Below, piece after piece: positions 31,812-39,323 of a DNA stretch of 39,323 bases. The notes beneath the pieces were generated by a model, which saw only the letters and a list, made by a program, of their open reading frames with translations, was not told where the DNA came from and did not search any database. Made by a program: the position numbers and the translations under genes. Origin of the DNA: an uncultured Acidimicrobiales bacterium (GTDB taxonomy: Bacteria > Actinomycetota > Acidimicrobiia > Acidimicrobiales > SZUA-35); contig CALJSB010000038.1 of NCBI GenBank assembly GCA_937976305.1, positions 1 to 39,323 of the forward strand. Direction: 5' to 3'. Within the stretch, counting starts at the first letter, position 1. Every line of letters starts with the position of its first letter.

Positions 31812-33503
31812 ATGTCGGCCCAGTTCATTTACACCATGCACAAGGTGGGGCGGTTCCATCCGCCCGACCGCCAAGTGCTCGAGAACATCACCCTCTCGTT
31901 CTACCCCGGGGCAAAGATCGGCGTCCTCGGCGGCAACGGAGCTGGTAAGTCGTCACTGCTGCGAGTCATGGCAGGCGTCGACGACGGCTTCACCGGCGAT
32001 GCCCGACTCACTCCCGGTTTCACGGTCGGCCATCTCGAACAAGAGCCCGAACTCAATGCCGACAAGACCGTCCGCGGCAACGTCATGGATGGCGCTGGCG
32101 AAACCGTCTCACTCCTGAGCGACTACGAGGCGGTACTCGCAAAGTGGGCCGACCCCGACGCCGACTACGAAAAGCTCGGCACCGAGCAGGCTGATCTCGA
32201 AGCACAGATCGAAGCCGCTCAGGGTTGGGATCTGCAACGCACGATCGAGATCGCCATGGATGCGCTGCGGCTGCCGGCTCCAGAGAGCGGCGTCGAGCAC
32301 TTGTCTGGTGGCGAGCGTCGACGCGTTGCGTTGTGTCGCCTGCTGATCAGCCAACCCGATCTACTGCTGCTCGACGAACCAACCAACCACCTCGATGCCG
32401 AGTCGGTCGCTTGGCTCGAACATCACCTCCACGACTACCCGGGCACCGTCGTCGCTATCACCCACGATCGGTACTTCCTCGACAACGTTGCCAAGTGGAT
32501 TCTCGAACTCGACCGAGGCAAAGGCATCCCCTTCGAGGGCAACTACTCGAGCTGGCTCGAACAAAAGCAAGATCGCTTCGACCGTGAGCAAAAGGCCCAA
32601 GATGCCAAACGACGCACGCTCGAGCGAGAGCTCGAGTGGGTGCGGATGGGCACCAAAGCCCGGCAAGCAAAGGGCAAGGCCCGACTCACTGCCTACGAGT
32701 CACTCCAGGCCGAGGCCGAGGCCTACAACCCCGCCGACGAGAAGGTCCAGATCCACATCCCGCCTGGCAAGCGCCTCGGCGACCAGGTGATCGAGGTTGA
32801 TGGTCTTTCGAAGGCATTCGACGACAAGCTGTTGATCGACGACCTGTCGTTCAAACTCCCGAAGGCCGGCATTGTCGGTGTGATCGGCGGCAACGGTGCG
32901 GGTAAGACCACGCTGTTCAAGATGCTCATCGACGCCGCAACCGGCGACGGCGACGAGAAGCCCGACGTTGGCTCAATCACGGTCGGGTCGACGGTTGAGT
33001 TATCCTACGTCGACCAGTCTCGTGAGGTCCTCGACAGCGAGCAAACCGTCTATGAGGCCATCACCGACGGCCACGACATCATCGACCTGGGCGGCAAGGA
33101 AGTGAACGGCCGGGCCTATGTGGCCTCCTTCAACTTCAAGGGTTCTGATCAGCAGAAGAGCGTTGGCGTGTTGTCTGGCGGTGAGCGCAATCGCGTCCAC
33201 CTCGCCAAGATGCTCAAGAAGGGCGGCAACGTCTTGCTACTCGACGAACCGACCAACGACCTCGACGTCGACACGCTGCGCGCCCTCGAAGACGCGCTTG
33301 AGCGTTTCCCAGGCTGTGGTGTGGTGATCAGCCATGATCGTTGGTTCCTCGATCGAATCGCAACCCACATTCTGTCGTTCGAGGGCAACTCACACGTTCG
33401 GTGGTTCGAAGGGAACTTCAGCGAGTACGAGGAGTTCCGCGAGCGTGAGCTCGGCGACGACGCTGGGCCAAAGCGAGTGACCTACAAGCCGCTCGCTCGC
33501 TGA
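31812..33503 (+). CDS. ettA: Energy-dependent translational throttle protein EttA (ABC-F ATPase)
   Basis: 563 aa, the family's usual length. Two ABC domains: Walker A GVLGGNGAGKSSLL (about residues 37-50) with LSGGERRRVALCRLL and LLLDEPTNHLDAESVAWLE, and a second Walker A VIGGNGAGKTTLF with LSGGERNRVHLAKML and LLLDEPTNDLDVDTLRALE. Between them lies the charged linker ELEWVRMGTKARQAKGKARL. The N-terminus FIYTMHKVGRFHPPDRQVL and the end AGPKRVTYKPLAR are those of EttA rather than of resistance ABC-F proteins. EttA binds the ribosomal E site and gates the first elongation step according to ATP/ADP level. Confidence 0.95.
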   Translation: MSAQFIYTMHKVGRFHPPDRQVLENITLSFYPGAKIGVLGGNGAGKSSLLRVMAGVDDGFTGDARLTPGFTVGHLEQEPELNADKTVRGNVMDGAGETVSLLSDYEAVLAKWADPDADYEKLGTEQADLEAQIEAAQGWDLQRTIEIAMDALRLPAPESGVEHLSGGERRRVALCRLLISQPDLLLLDEPTNHLDAESVAWLEHHLHDYPGTVVAITHDRYFLDNVAKWILELDRGKGIPFEGNYSSWLEQKQDRFDREQKAQDAKRRTLERELEWVRMGTKARQAKGKARLTAYESLQAEAEAYNPADEKVQIHIPPGKRLGDQVIEVDGLSKAFDDKLLIDDLSFKLPKAGIVGVIGGNGAGKTTLFKMLIDAATGDGDEKPDVGSITVGSTVELSYVDQSREVLDSEQTVYEAITDGHDIIDLGGKEVNGRAYVASFNFKGSDQQKSVGVLSGGERNRVHLAKMLKKGGNVLLLDEPTNDLDVDTLRALEDALERFPGCGVVISHDRWFLDRIATHILSFEGNSHVRWFEGNFSEYEEFRERELGDDAGPKRVTYKPLAR

Positions 33504-33651
33504 TCTCGTTTGGCACGGCCGCATTCGCCGGGTCTTTCTCAACAGCTCTCGTCAGGTGCCGATAGGCGATGTTGAAAGCTCACCCTCCATCGTTCGACCT
33601 CCGTGGTCGGCGATGATCGTTGGGCTCCTCCCTCCGACGAAAGCTCCCCCT

Positions 33652-34407
33652 GTGTCTGCCACCCCTGAAGATCACGTCTTTGCCGCCGACCTTGCGACCC
33701 GAACGGGTGAGGCCCTGCTCGGCGTTCGCGAACAGCTCATCGAAGGGAAGCTCGAACACTCCGAGATGAAGGATGCTGGCGACGCCGCAGCCCAAGCGTT
33801 GATCGCTGAAGCGCTCGATGCCAGTCGTCCAGACGATGCCGTTCTCTCTGAGGAGGCATCTGACGATAAGACCCGTTTGGGTGCGACTCGCACGTGGATC
33901 ATCGATCCGCTCGACGGCACTCGCGAGTACGCGGAGCCTCCCCGCACCGATTGGGCGGTCCACATCGCATTGGCGATCGATGGTGTGCCAACTGTTGGTG
34001 CCGTTGCCCTTCCCGCCCAGAACCTCACGCTGGCCACCGGCGACAACGCTCCGGTGCTTCCCCCGGCCCATGACGGCCCGCCTCGCGTCATCGTGAGCCG
34101 CACCCGTCGACCCCCGGCTGCTGTCTCGCTCGCCGAGAAGCTCGAGGCCGAGTACCTCGAGATGGGTTCGGCCGGCGCAAAAGCCATGGCGGTCGTTCTT
34201 GGCGAAGCCGACATCTACGCCCATTCAGGCGGCCAGTACGAGTGGGACAACTGCGCACCCGCCGCTGTTGCCCTCGCCGCCGGCCTCCACTGCTCACGAA
34301 TCGACGGCTCCCCGCTTGTCTATAACAACGAAGACCCCTACCTTCCAGACCTGTTGATCTGTCGAATGGAATGGGCTGATCGTTGTCTGGAAATCCTGAA
34401 CAGCTGA
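33652..34407 (+). CDS. cysQ: Inositol-monophosphatase family, CysQ-like 3'(2'),5'-bisphosphate nucleotidase
   Basis: 251 aa from the GTG at 33652; the frame is open to 33556, but the extra residues do not resemble the family. Metal-binding motifs are in order: LSEEASDD, WIIDPLDGTREYAEPPRTDW and YEWDNCAPAAVALAAG. The LDGTREYA form and the RIDGSPLVYNNEDPYLPDLL ending resemble mycobacterial CysQ, which removes the 3'-phosphate of PAP, the by-product of PAPS-using sulfotransferases; members may also act on inositol or fructose phosphates. This gives a loose functional link to the sulfotransferase at 3787-4953. The downstream enoyl-CoA hydratase gene overlaps the 3' end by 25 bp. Confidence 0.8.
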   Translation: MSATPEDHVFAADLATRTGEALLGVREQLIEGKLEHSEMKDAGDAAAQALIAEALDASRPDDAVLSEEASDDKTRLGATRTWIIDPLDGTREYAEPPRTDWAVHIALAIDGVPTVGAVALPAQNLTLATGDNAPVLPPAHDGPPRVIVSRTRRPPAAVSLAEKLEAEYLEMGSAGAKAMAVVLGEADIYAHSGGQYEWDNCAPAAVALAAGLHCSRIDGSPLVYNNEDPYLPDLLICRMEWADRCLEILNS

Positions 34408-35237
34408 GCGAACGCGAAGAAGGGCGACAAGAGTCGCCCGTCTTTTGGGAACGTCGGGGCACAACCGCCGTCATCTTTCTGAACCGGCCCCATCGCTCGA
34501 ACGCCTGGACGGGCCGGCTCGAACGCGCCTACCGCTCGTGTCTCGCCGAAGCCGAAGCTGACGCCGACACGCGCGTCATCGTGGTGACGGGCGTTGGCGA
34601 GCGCTTCTGCGTCGGCGGCGACAGCCAAGCGCTCGAGGGTCACGCCGACCGAGGCGGATACGACCGCGGGCTCGAAGGCGACGAGGCCACACCCGGCTAC
34701 GGATTCGACGCTCGATTCGACCACCCTTTCGCCAGCCACTTCGGGCTGTCGAAACCGGTGATTGCCGCCGTCAATGGTGCCGCGGCCGGCATCGGACTCG
34801 CCCTGGCCTGCTTTTGCGATCTGCGCTTCGCCAGTGCGGGGGCAAAGTTCACAACGGCCCACGGCAAGCTTGGACTCCCGCCCGAGTACGGCCTTTCGTG
34901 GATCATCCCCCGCCTGATCGGGCTGGGCCGCGGCATGGACATCGTGCTGACGTCTCGCGTGGTGTTGGCCGAAGAAGCGCTGACTCTCGGCTTGGTCAAC
35001 CAGGTGCACGCCCCAGAGGACCTGCTGGACGCCACCCTGGCCTACGCCGAGAACCTCGCGGCAACGGTGTCACCCCAGGCACTTCGGTCATCTCGGCAAC
35101 AGGTCTACCTCGATCAACACCGCGACGTAGGCGAATCGGTTCAGCAATCGATCGATCTCCTGCAAGAGTTCATGGGCACCAGCGAGTACCGCGAGGGCGT
35201 CGCAGCCTTGGTCGAGAAGCGTCCACCGGCCTTCTGA
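34383..35237 (+). CDS. Enoyl-CoA hydratase/isomerase family protein
   Basis: 284 aa from a TTG at 34383, which overlaps cysQ by 25 bp; no in-frame ATG or GTG is available nearby, so the start is uncertain. Crotonase-fold blocks are present: LNRPHRSNAWTGRLE, FCVGGDSQALEG and KPVIAAVNGAAAGIGLALAC, which form the oxyanion hole, then LGLPPEYGLSWIIPRLIGLG and LAEEALTLGLVNQV. At the first catalytic Glu position of hydratases (usually in E-x-x-LGL) this protein reads TTAHGKLGL, so it may not hydrate double bonds in the standard way. Other crotonase reactions (isomerase, hydrolase) remain possible. Confidence 0.82.
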   Translation: MSGNPEQLSEREEGRQESPVFWERRGTTAVIFLNRPHRSNAWTGRLERAYRSCLAEAEADADTRVIVVTGVGERFCVGGDSQALEGHADRGGYDRGLEGDEATPGYGFDARFDHPFASHFGLSKPVIAAVNGAAAGIGLALACFCDLRFASAGAKFTTAHGKLGLPPEYGLSWIIPRLIGLGRGMDIVLTSRVVLAEEALTLGLVNQVHAPEDLLDATLAYAENLAATVSPQALRSSRQQVYLDQHRDVGESVQQSIDLLQEFMGTSEYREGVAALVEKRPPAF

Positions 35238-35276
35238 CAAGCGTCACACCGGCCCGACTGAGGAAACGCACGGGTC

Positions 35277-36917
35277 GTGTTCGATACTTACGGAGTGACC
35301 CTCGCTGATCCCTCCCCTGCCGACGCTGACGGAACCCCGGCAACGGCCGACGATCTCGACCTCGGGTCGTTCACCAACGAACAGCCCTGGAGCGTCAAGA
35401 CCCGGTCCTTTGCGTGGCGCACAGGTGTCGACAAGCTACGAGCCGACCAGAACCGTCAACTGCCGTCATTGACGAAGCCGCCCTTCCTTCCGCCGCTGCG
35501 TCGGGCCGTGACCGTCATCCGGATCCTCGGTCTGGCCATTGCCATCTGGGCCATCAAAGAGCGGGGCAGATCTACCTCGAAGGCCGGTATCTCGCGCCGG
35601 GTTCGGCTCGCAGCCGAGAAGCTCGGCCCCACCTACATCAAGCTGGCGCAGATCATCTCGGCTGGGGCTGGCGTCTTCCCCGAAGAACTCGTTGACGAGT
35701 GCAAGAAGTGCCGCGACCAAGTCCCGGCAGTTCCCTACGAAAAGGTCGTCGAGATCGTCGAGACCGAACTCGGTCGGCCGCTCCACGCCGTGTTCCGCAG
35801 CTTCGATCCGGCTCCGCTGGCCGCGGCCTCGATCGCTCAGGTCCACCGGGCCCAGCTGCGCTCCGGCGAGGAAGTCGTCGTGAAGGTGCAACGTCCCGGC
35901 ATCGACGAGCTCGTCCGCAAAGATCTCAAGGTGCTGGCCTGGCTCGCCCCATTCCTTGTGGGACGCATCCCGGTGTCTGCACTCGCCAACCCGCCGGCAC
36001 TCGTCGAACTCTTCGCCGAAACCATCATCGAAGAGCTCGACTTCCGTTTGGAAGCCGACAACATGCTCGACCTCGGACGAGTCTTTGTCGAGCTCGACCA
36101 ACGGGGCTTCGTGGTGCCTCGTCCCCACCCCGAGTTCGTCACGGCCCGCATCCTGATCATGCAGAAGATGGACGGCTTCAACTTCGATGACGCCGTCGGA
36201 ATGAACGCAGCCGGCATCGATACCGAGGCCGTCGTCAAGACCGGCATGATCGGCTTCCTCGAAGGAGCCTTCTTGCACGGCATCTTCCACGGCGACCTAC
36301 ATGGTGGGAACCTCTTCGTGATGGAGGATGGCCGCACCGCGCTGGTCGACTTCGGTATCACCGGTCGCCTCACCGAATCGGAGCGCATGGCGTTCCTGAA
36401 GATGATGATGACCGCCACCATGAACGATGTGCGGGGCCAGGTCGACGCTCTGCGACAACTCGGTGCGCTCCCCCTCGACACCGACATCGACGCCGTGATT
36501 CGTGATCTCAAGCTTGACGGGCCGCCGCTCGATCCGACGAAGCTCGAGCCCGAAGAGATGGTGAAGGAGCTGCAGCGCATCATCAAGGCGCTGCTCGCCT
36601 ACGGCGCCCGGATGCCGAAGCCGCTGATGCTGTATGTGAAGAACCTCATCTTCATCGATGGGGCCATCGCCACGCTTGCTCCGCAGCTCGACATGTTCGC
36701 CGTGGTGACCGACATCGCCATGCACTTTGCCACCAACCACGGGCAGACCATTTCACAGCAGCTCGGCGTTGCCCAGGAAGAGTGGAAGCTCGACCTCGAC
36801 GGCGTGAAGGCTGGCTTTGGTGTCGACCCGAACGACATGGAGCGCCTCACCTACGCCGAACTGCAAGAGCGCCGGCAGCTGATCAACAAGCGACTCACCG
36901 GCAAGTTCCTCGACTGA
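35277..36917 (+). CDS. AarF/UbiB/ABC1-family atypical kinase
   Basis: 546 aa from GTG, with GAGGAA about 12 nt upstream. The family order is seen: EKLGPTYIKLAQIIS (about residues 114-128), the Ala-rich nucleotide loop PLAAASIAQVHRAQL, VVVKVQRPGI with the ATP Lys, EELDFRLEADN, catalytic HGDLHGGNLFVMED and the metal DFGITGRL. The KxGQ signature is KLAQ (residues 122-125), Gly replaced by Ala. UbiB proteins support quinone synthesis or membrane lipid handling through ATPase activity. One hydrophobic segment near residues 78-93 may reach the membrane. Two further hydrophobic stretches lie at the C-terminus. Confidence 0.9.
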   Translation: MFDTYGVTLADPSPADADGTPATADDLDLGSFTNEQPWSVKTRSFAWRTGVDKLRADQNRQLPSLTKPPFLPPLRRAVTVIRILGLAIAIWAIKERGRSTSKAGISRRVRLAAEKLGPTYIKLAQIISAGAGVFPEELVDECKKCRDQVPAVPYEKVVEIVETELGRPLHAVFRSFDPAPLAAASIAQVHRAQLRSGEEVVVKVQRPGIDELVRKDLKVLAWLAPFLVGRIPVSALANPPALVELFAETIIEELDFRLEADNMLDLGRVFVELDQRGFVVPRPHPEFVTARILIMQKMDGFNFDDAVGMNAAGIDTEAVVKTGMIGFLEGAFLHGIFHGDLHGGNLFVMEDGRTALVDFGITGRLTESERMAFLKMMMTATMNDVRGQVDALRQLGALPLDTDIDAVIRDLKLDGPPLDPTKLEPEEMVKELQRIIKALLAYGARMPKPLMLYVKNLIFIDGAIATLAPQLDMFAVVTDIAMHFATNHGQTISQQLGVAQEEWKLDLDGVKAGFGVDPNDMERLTYAELQERRQLINKRLTGKFLD

Positions 36918-36936
36918 TCCCGAGATTGCTGTAGGT

Positions 36937-36958
36937 TTGCCCAGCCGTTGGGCTGCAA
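36937..36958. terminator. Short hairpin between the UbiB-family gene and nucS
   Basis: CAGCC-gttg-GGCTG, extended by TTG/CAA across a 2-nt bulge, 20 bp after the UbiB-family stop. A TAGGTT box (36932-36937) overlaps its edge and could be the -10 for nucS, giving a leader of about 35 nt. Confidence 0.35.
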
Positions 36959-36977
36959 TTCCGCTAGACAACATGCC

Positions 36978-37637
36978 GTGCGGTTAGTGATTGCGGAGTG
37001 CACCGTCGACTACGACGGACGTTTGACGGCCCATCTTCCTCGGGCCGTACGGCTGCTGATGGTGAAAGCAGATGGCTGCGTTGCGGTGCATGCCGACGGC
37101 GGTGCCTACAAGCCGCTCAACTGGATGAACGCCCCGAACGTGTTCACCGATCATGGCGACCACTGGACGGTCGTGAGCCCCAAGGGCGAAGAGCTCAAGA
37201 TCACCTTGCACGAGGTGCTCAGCGACAACAGCCATGAGCTGGGCGTCGACCCCGGGCTGCAGAAAGATGGCGTCGAAGCCCATCTGCAAGAACTCCTGGC
37301 CCTCGACACCGAACACATCGCAGACGGCATGAAGCTCATCCGTCGCGAGTATCCAACCGAGATTGGGCCGGTCGACTTGCTGTGTCGCGACGCCGATGGC
37401 ACCACCGTTGCGATCGAAATCAAGCGCCGTGGAGAGATCGACGGAGTCGAGCAGCTCACTCGCTATCTCGACTTCTTGAACCGTGTCCCCGACCTCGCCC
37501 CGGTCCGAGGCATGTTCGTGGCCCAAGAGATCAAGCCCCAGGCCAAGACCCTTGCGTCCGATCGCTCGATCGACACCCTCGAGGTCGACTACGACATTCT
37601 TCGAGGCATCGAGCGGCCTCAACAAAAGCTCTTCTGA
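36978..37637 (+). CDS. nucS: Endonuclease NucS / EndoMS (non-canonical mismatch repair)
   Basis: 219 aa from the GTG at 36978, where the family N-terminus (V/M)[19 protein letters not shown] begins. The N-terminal DNA-binding half has [20 protein letters not shown]. The RecB-like nuclease site is D133 (GPVDLLCRD) with E147-I-K149 ([13 protein letters not shown]) and QLTRYLDFL. The C-terminus ends PQQKLF, fitting the Qxx(L)F beta-clamp-binding pattern. NucS cuts both strands at G-T, G-G and T-T mismatches and replaces MutS/MutL in most actinobacteria. It follows the UbiB-family gene by 60 bp and is 3 bp from the AAC(3)-family gene. Confidence 0.95.
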   Translation: MRLVIAECTVDYDGRLTAHLPRAVRLLMVKADGCVAVHADGGAYKPLNWMNAPNVFTDHGDHWTVVSPKGEELKITLHEVLSDNSHELGVDPGLQKDGVEAHLQELLALDTEHIADGMKLIRREYPTEIGPVDLLCRDADGTTVAIEIKRRGEIDGVEQLTRYLDFLNRVPDLAPVRGMFVAQEIKPQAKTLASDRSIDTLEVDYDILRGIERPQQKLF

Positions 37638-37640
37638 CCC

Positions 37641-38459
37641 GTGGAGAGCTCATCGGAGGCAGACGCCATCTCGGCAACGGACCAACCGGTGACGGCAACC
37701 TCGCTCGTGGCCGACCTCCAAGCTCTCGGCGTTGATGCGGGCGACATCGTGATGGCGCACACCTCGCTGTCGGCCCTGGGTTGGATCATCGGCGGAAGCC
37801 AAGCCGTAGCCAATGCCCTCTTCGATGCCGTCGGGCCGACCGGCACCGTGGTGATGCCCACCCAGTCGGCTCACCTCAGTGATCCATCTCGATGGCAAGC
37901 ACCACCGGTACCCGAAGAGTGGTTCGAGACCATCCGGGCCGAGATGCCGGCGTATGACCCAGCGACAACGCCCACCCGGTTGATGGGTGCGGTCGTCGAT
38001 TGCTTCCGGCATCGGCCCGGCACCATCCGCAGCGGCAACCCACAGGTGTCGGTGGCCGCCAACGGGCCTCACGCCAACGCCATCACGGACAACCACCGCT
38101 TTGCTGACTGCCTCGGGGACGACTCACCCCTCGGCACGCTCTACGAGCTCGACGCCAAGGTGCTGCTGCTCGGCGTTGGCCATGCAAACAACACCTCACT
38201 GCATCTCGCAGAGCACCGAGCCAGTTGGCCCACGAAGTCGACCATCACCCAAGCGGCTCCGATCATCGTCGACGGCACGCGCCAATGGACCGAAGTCGAA
38301 GTACTCGACATCAACGAAGACGACTTCGAGCAAATCGGCGCAGCCTTCGCTGACACCGGCGAGCAATCAGAAGGTTTGGTTGGGGCCGGCATCGGCAAGC
38401 TGATGTCAATGCGCGCTCTTGTCGACTTCGCCTCAGAGTGGATGTCAACAAATCGATAA
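37641..38459 (+). CDS. Aminoglycoside N3-acetyltransferase (AAC(3)) family protein
   Basis: 272 aa from GTG, 3 bp after nucS. AAC(3)/YokD fold blocks are visible: LGVDAGDIVMAHTSLSALGW, GPTGTVVMPTQSAHLSDP, RSGNPQVSVAANGPHA with the catalytic-region His, DSPLGTLYELDAKVLLLGVG, and NNTSLHLAEHRA. The family transfers acetyl from acetyl-CoA to the 3-amino group of aminoglycosides, but many chromosomal members act on other amines. Nothing here (no mobile element, normal composition) suggests an acquired resistance gene. Confidence 0.88.
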   Translation: MESSSEADAISATDQPVTATSLVADLQALGVDAGDIVMAHTSLSALGWIIGGSQAVANALFDAVGPTGTVVMPTQSAHLSDPSRWQAPPVPEEWFETIRAEMPAYDPATTPTRLMGAVVDCFRHRPGTIRSGNPQVSVAANGPHANAITDNHRFADCLGDDSPLGTLYELDAKVLLLGVGHANNTSLHLAEHRASWPTKSTITQAAPIIVDGTRQWTEVEVLDINEDDFEQIGAAFADTGEQSEGLVGAGIGKLMSMRALVDFASEWMSTNR

Positions 38460-38469
38460 CGCTCAATGC

Positions 38470-38551
38470 GTCGGTGGTGACGGATTGCCCGAGCGCAGCG
38501 ACTTCTGAGCGAACCGAGTAGGAGCAGGTCGGGTGAGGCGTCGCCACCGAC
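38470..38551 (+). repeat. Family 2 dispersed hairpin repeat, copy B
   Basis: Arms GTCGGTGGTGACG (38470-38482) and CGTCGCCACCGAC (38539-38551) pair over 13 bp with one G-U. Inside are GCGCAGCGACTTCTGAGC (38493-38510) and TAGGAGCA (38519-38526), both shared in inverse orientation with the copy near 15863-15932. It lies between convergent gene ends (38459 and 38562), fitting a bidirectional terminator. Confidence 0.6.
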
Positions 38552-38561
38552 CGACGATCGG

Positions 38562-39323
38562 CTACGTGAAGGTGGCGCCGCCGTTGTTGAGGACAACTCG
38601 GCCGTCGCCGCCCACCGTCTGGAAGATCGCGGTGCCCGCTTCTCCTTCGCCGGTCCAGATGTTGATCGTCAGCGCTTCGCCCGGGAGCACCGGCGATGAG
38701 AACCGACCTTCCATTCCCTTGAACCGTGAAGGATCGTTGTCACAAAGTGCCGACAGCAGACCTCGCCCGGTGAACCCATAGGTGCACAGCCCGTGCAAGA
38801 TGGGCTTGGGAAACCCGCCGACATCAGAGAACTGCTTGTCGGAGTGGAGCGGGTTGCGGTCGCCACTGAGGCGATACAGCAGCGCCTGATCGTCTCGGGT
38901 CTGATAGGTGACCGAGAGATCTGGATCACGCTCGGGGGCGACGTTGGTCTTTGCCGATGGGCCACGATCTCCGCCGAAGTCGCCCTCACCGGTGATGAAG
39001 ACCGACGACGTCATGTCGAACAGTGGCTGACCGTCAGCAGTCAGGGTGGCCTCTGACTTGGTGGCGACGACCGCTCCCTTGCCCTTGTCATAGATGCCGG
39101 TGATCTCGTCAACCATCGAGATCTCGCCCTCAACCGGGATGGGGCGATGGAGCACGATTCCCTGCTCGCCATGCACCAGCATGCGCGGGTCGTACGTGCC
39201 GGCGTTTGCCATCGCGCTCTTGCCACCCTTCGCGTTGAACCCGGCGAGTACACAGAACGTGGGGAGCACCTGCTGGTCGACCCCAGCGGTGTTCTCGGTG
39301 GTGAACTCGAGCTCATCACCAAC
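38562..39323 (-). CDS. MaoC-type (hydratase 2) enoyl-CoA hydratase, 5' end outside the window
   Basis: 254 residues are visible; the frame is open across the window end, so the N-terminus (probably a few dozen residues) is missing. The first visible part, VGDELEFTTEN, and QQVLPTFCVLAG belong to the N-terminal hotdog half. The C-terminal half holds the hydratase 2 motif YRLSGDRNPLHSDKQF with catalytic Asp and His, then GFPKPILHGLCTYGF and PGEALTINIW. These enzymes hydrate 2-trans-enoyl-CoA to (3R)-hydroxyacyl-CoA, including bile-acid and sterol side chains and branched acyl-CoAs. With the alpha-methylacyl-CoA racemase at 10363 it hints at branched-chain or sterol degradation in this organism. 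Confidence 0.88.
   Translation of the reverse strand, partial: VGDELEFTTENTAGVDQQVLPTFCVLAGFNAKGGKSAMANAGTYDPRMLVHGEQGIVLHRPIPVEGEISMVDEITGIYDKGKGAVVATKSEATLTADGQPLFDMTSSVFITGEGDFGGDRGPSAKTNVAPERDPDLSVTYQTRDDQALLYRLSGDRNPLHSDKQFSDVGGFPKPILHGLCTYGFTGRGLLSALCDNDPSRFKGMEGRFSSPVLPGEALTINIWTGEGEAGTAIFQTVGGDGRVVLNNGGATFT

Noticed and set aside
37641-38459. AAC(3)-family gene as an acquired antibiotic resistance island
   Set aside because: It sits 3 bp from nucS with matching base composition and no insertion sequence, integron or plasmid trace.

Overview
The window is a GC-rich, gene-dense stretch of chromosome from an actinobacterium, most likely a member of the Acidimicrobiia (Ilumatobacter-like); the lineage is an inference from gene content. 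The pointers are a fused E2-E1 2-oxoglutarate enzyme of the mycobacterial Kgd type, a NucS/EndoMS mismatch endonuclease, a UvrD2-like helicase with an HRDC domain, an MshB-like deacetylase, a DUF2510 microprotein, many GTG starts, and many start codons lying 6-8 nt after a TANNNT box, as in leaderless actinobacterial mRNAs. No tRNA, rRNA, CRISPR array, transposase or phage gene was seen, so this reads as ordinary chromosome with some lineage-specific parts.

Layout. 1-1884: a fatty-acid-hydroxylase gene cut by the window edge, a small membrane protein, an unknown 102-aa protein and a GNAT acetyltransferase. 2042-7632 (minus): PHP phosphatase, MshB-like deacetylase, sulfotransferase, MFS exporter and fatty-acyl-reductase-like protein, mostly overlapping by 4-8 bp. 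Across a 261-bp control region carrying five 11-bp direct repeats and two TetR-type palindromes, a wax-synthase-like acyltransferase and a partner membrane protein run the other way (7894-9260). 9342-12397: a secreted DUF4214 protein, an alpha-methylacyl-CoA racemase and an alpha/beta hydrolase. 12492-14357: an ElaA-like GNAT, a membrane-anchored thioredoxin and a CcdA-like protein, resembling a split DipZ. 14499-15848: a GDP-mannose 6-dehydrogenase-like enzyme, followed by a 340-bp repeat-packed gap. 16190-19569: malyl-CoA lyase, a CitE-like partner and NAD malic enzyme, together a plausible glyoxylate/acetyl-CoA to malate to pyruvate route. 19651-25533: a DUF2510 microprotein, a PH-SHOCT membrane protein, UvrD2, an SRPBCC-like protein, a thioesterase with a Gln-rich repeat tail, exonuclease III and a DsbA-like protein. 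25601-29377: kgd. 29522-33503: HAD hydrolase, an NYN-RNase/S1/histone-H1-tail fusion, and EttA. 33652-39323: CysQ-like phosphatase, enoyl-CoA hydratase relative, UbiB-family kinase, NucS, AAC(3)-family acetyltransferase, and a MaoC-type hydratase cut by the window end.

The most unusual items are: the NYN-S1-H1-tail gene (30230-31660), which also has an in-frame GTG with a strong Shine-Dalgarno exactly where the histone-like tail begins; the reductase/exporter/sulfotransferase operon with its divergent acyltransferase, which looks like an undescribed lipid pathway; the 55-bp array of five 11-bp repeats between them; and two families of dispersed hairpin repeats. One family occurs twice with an identical 62-bp period, each time between convergent genes.
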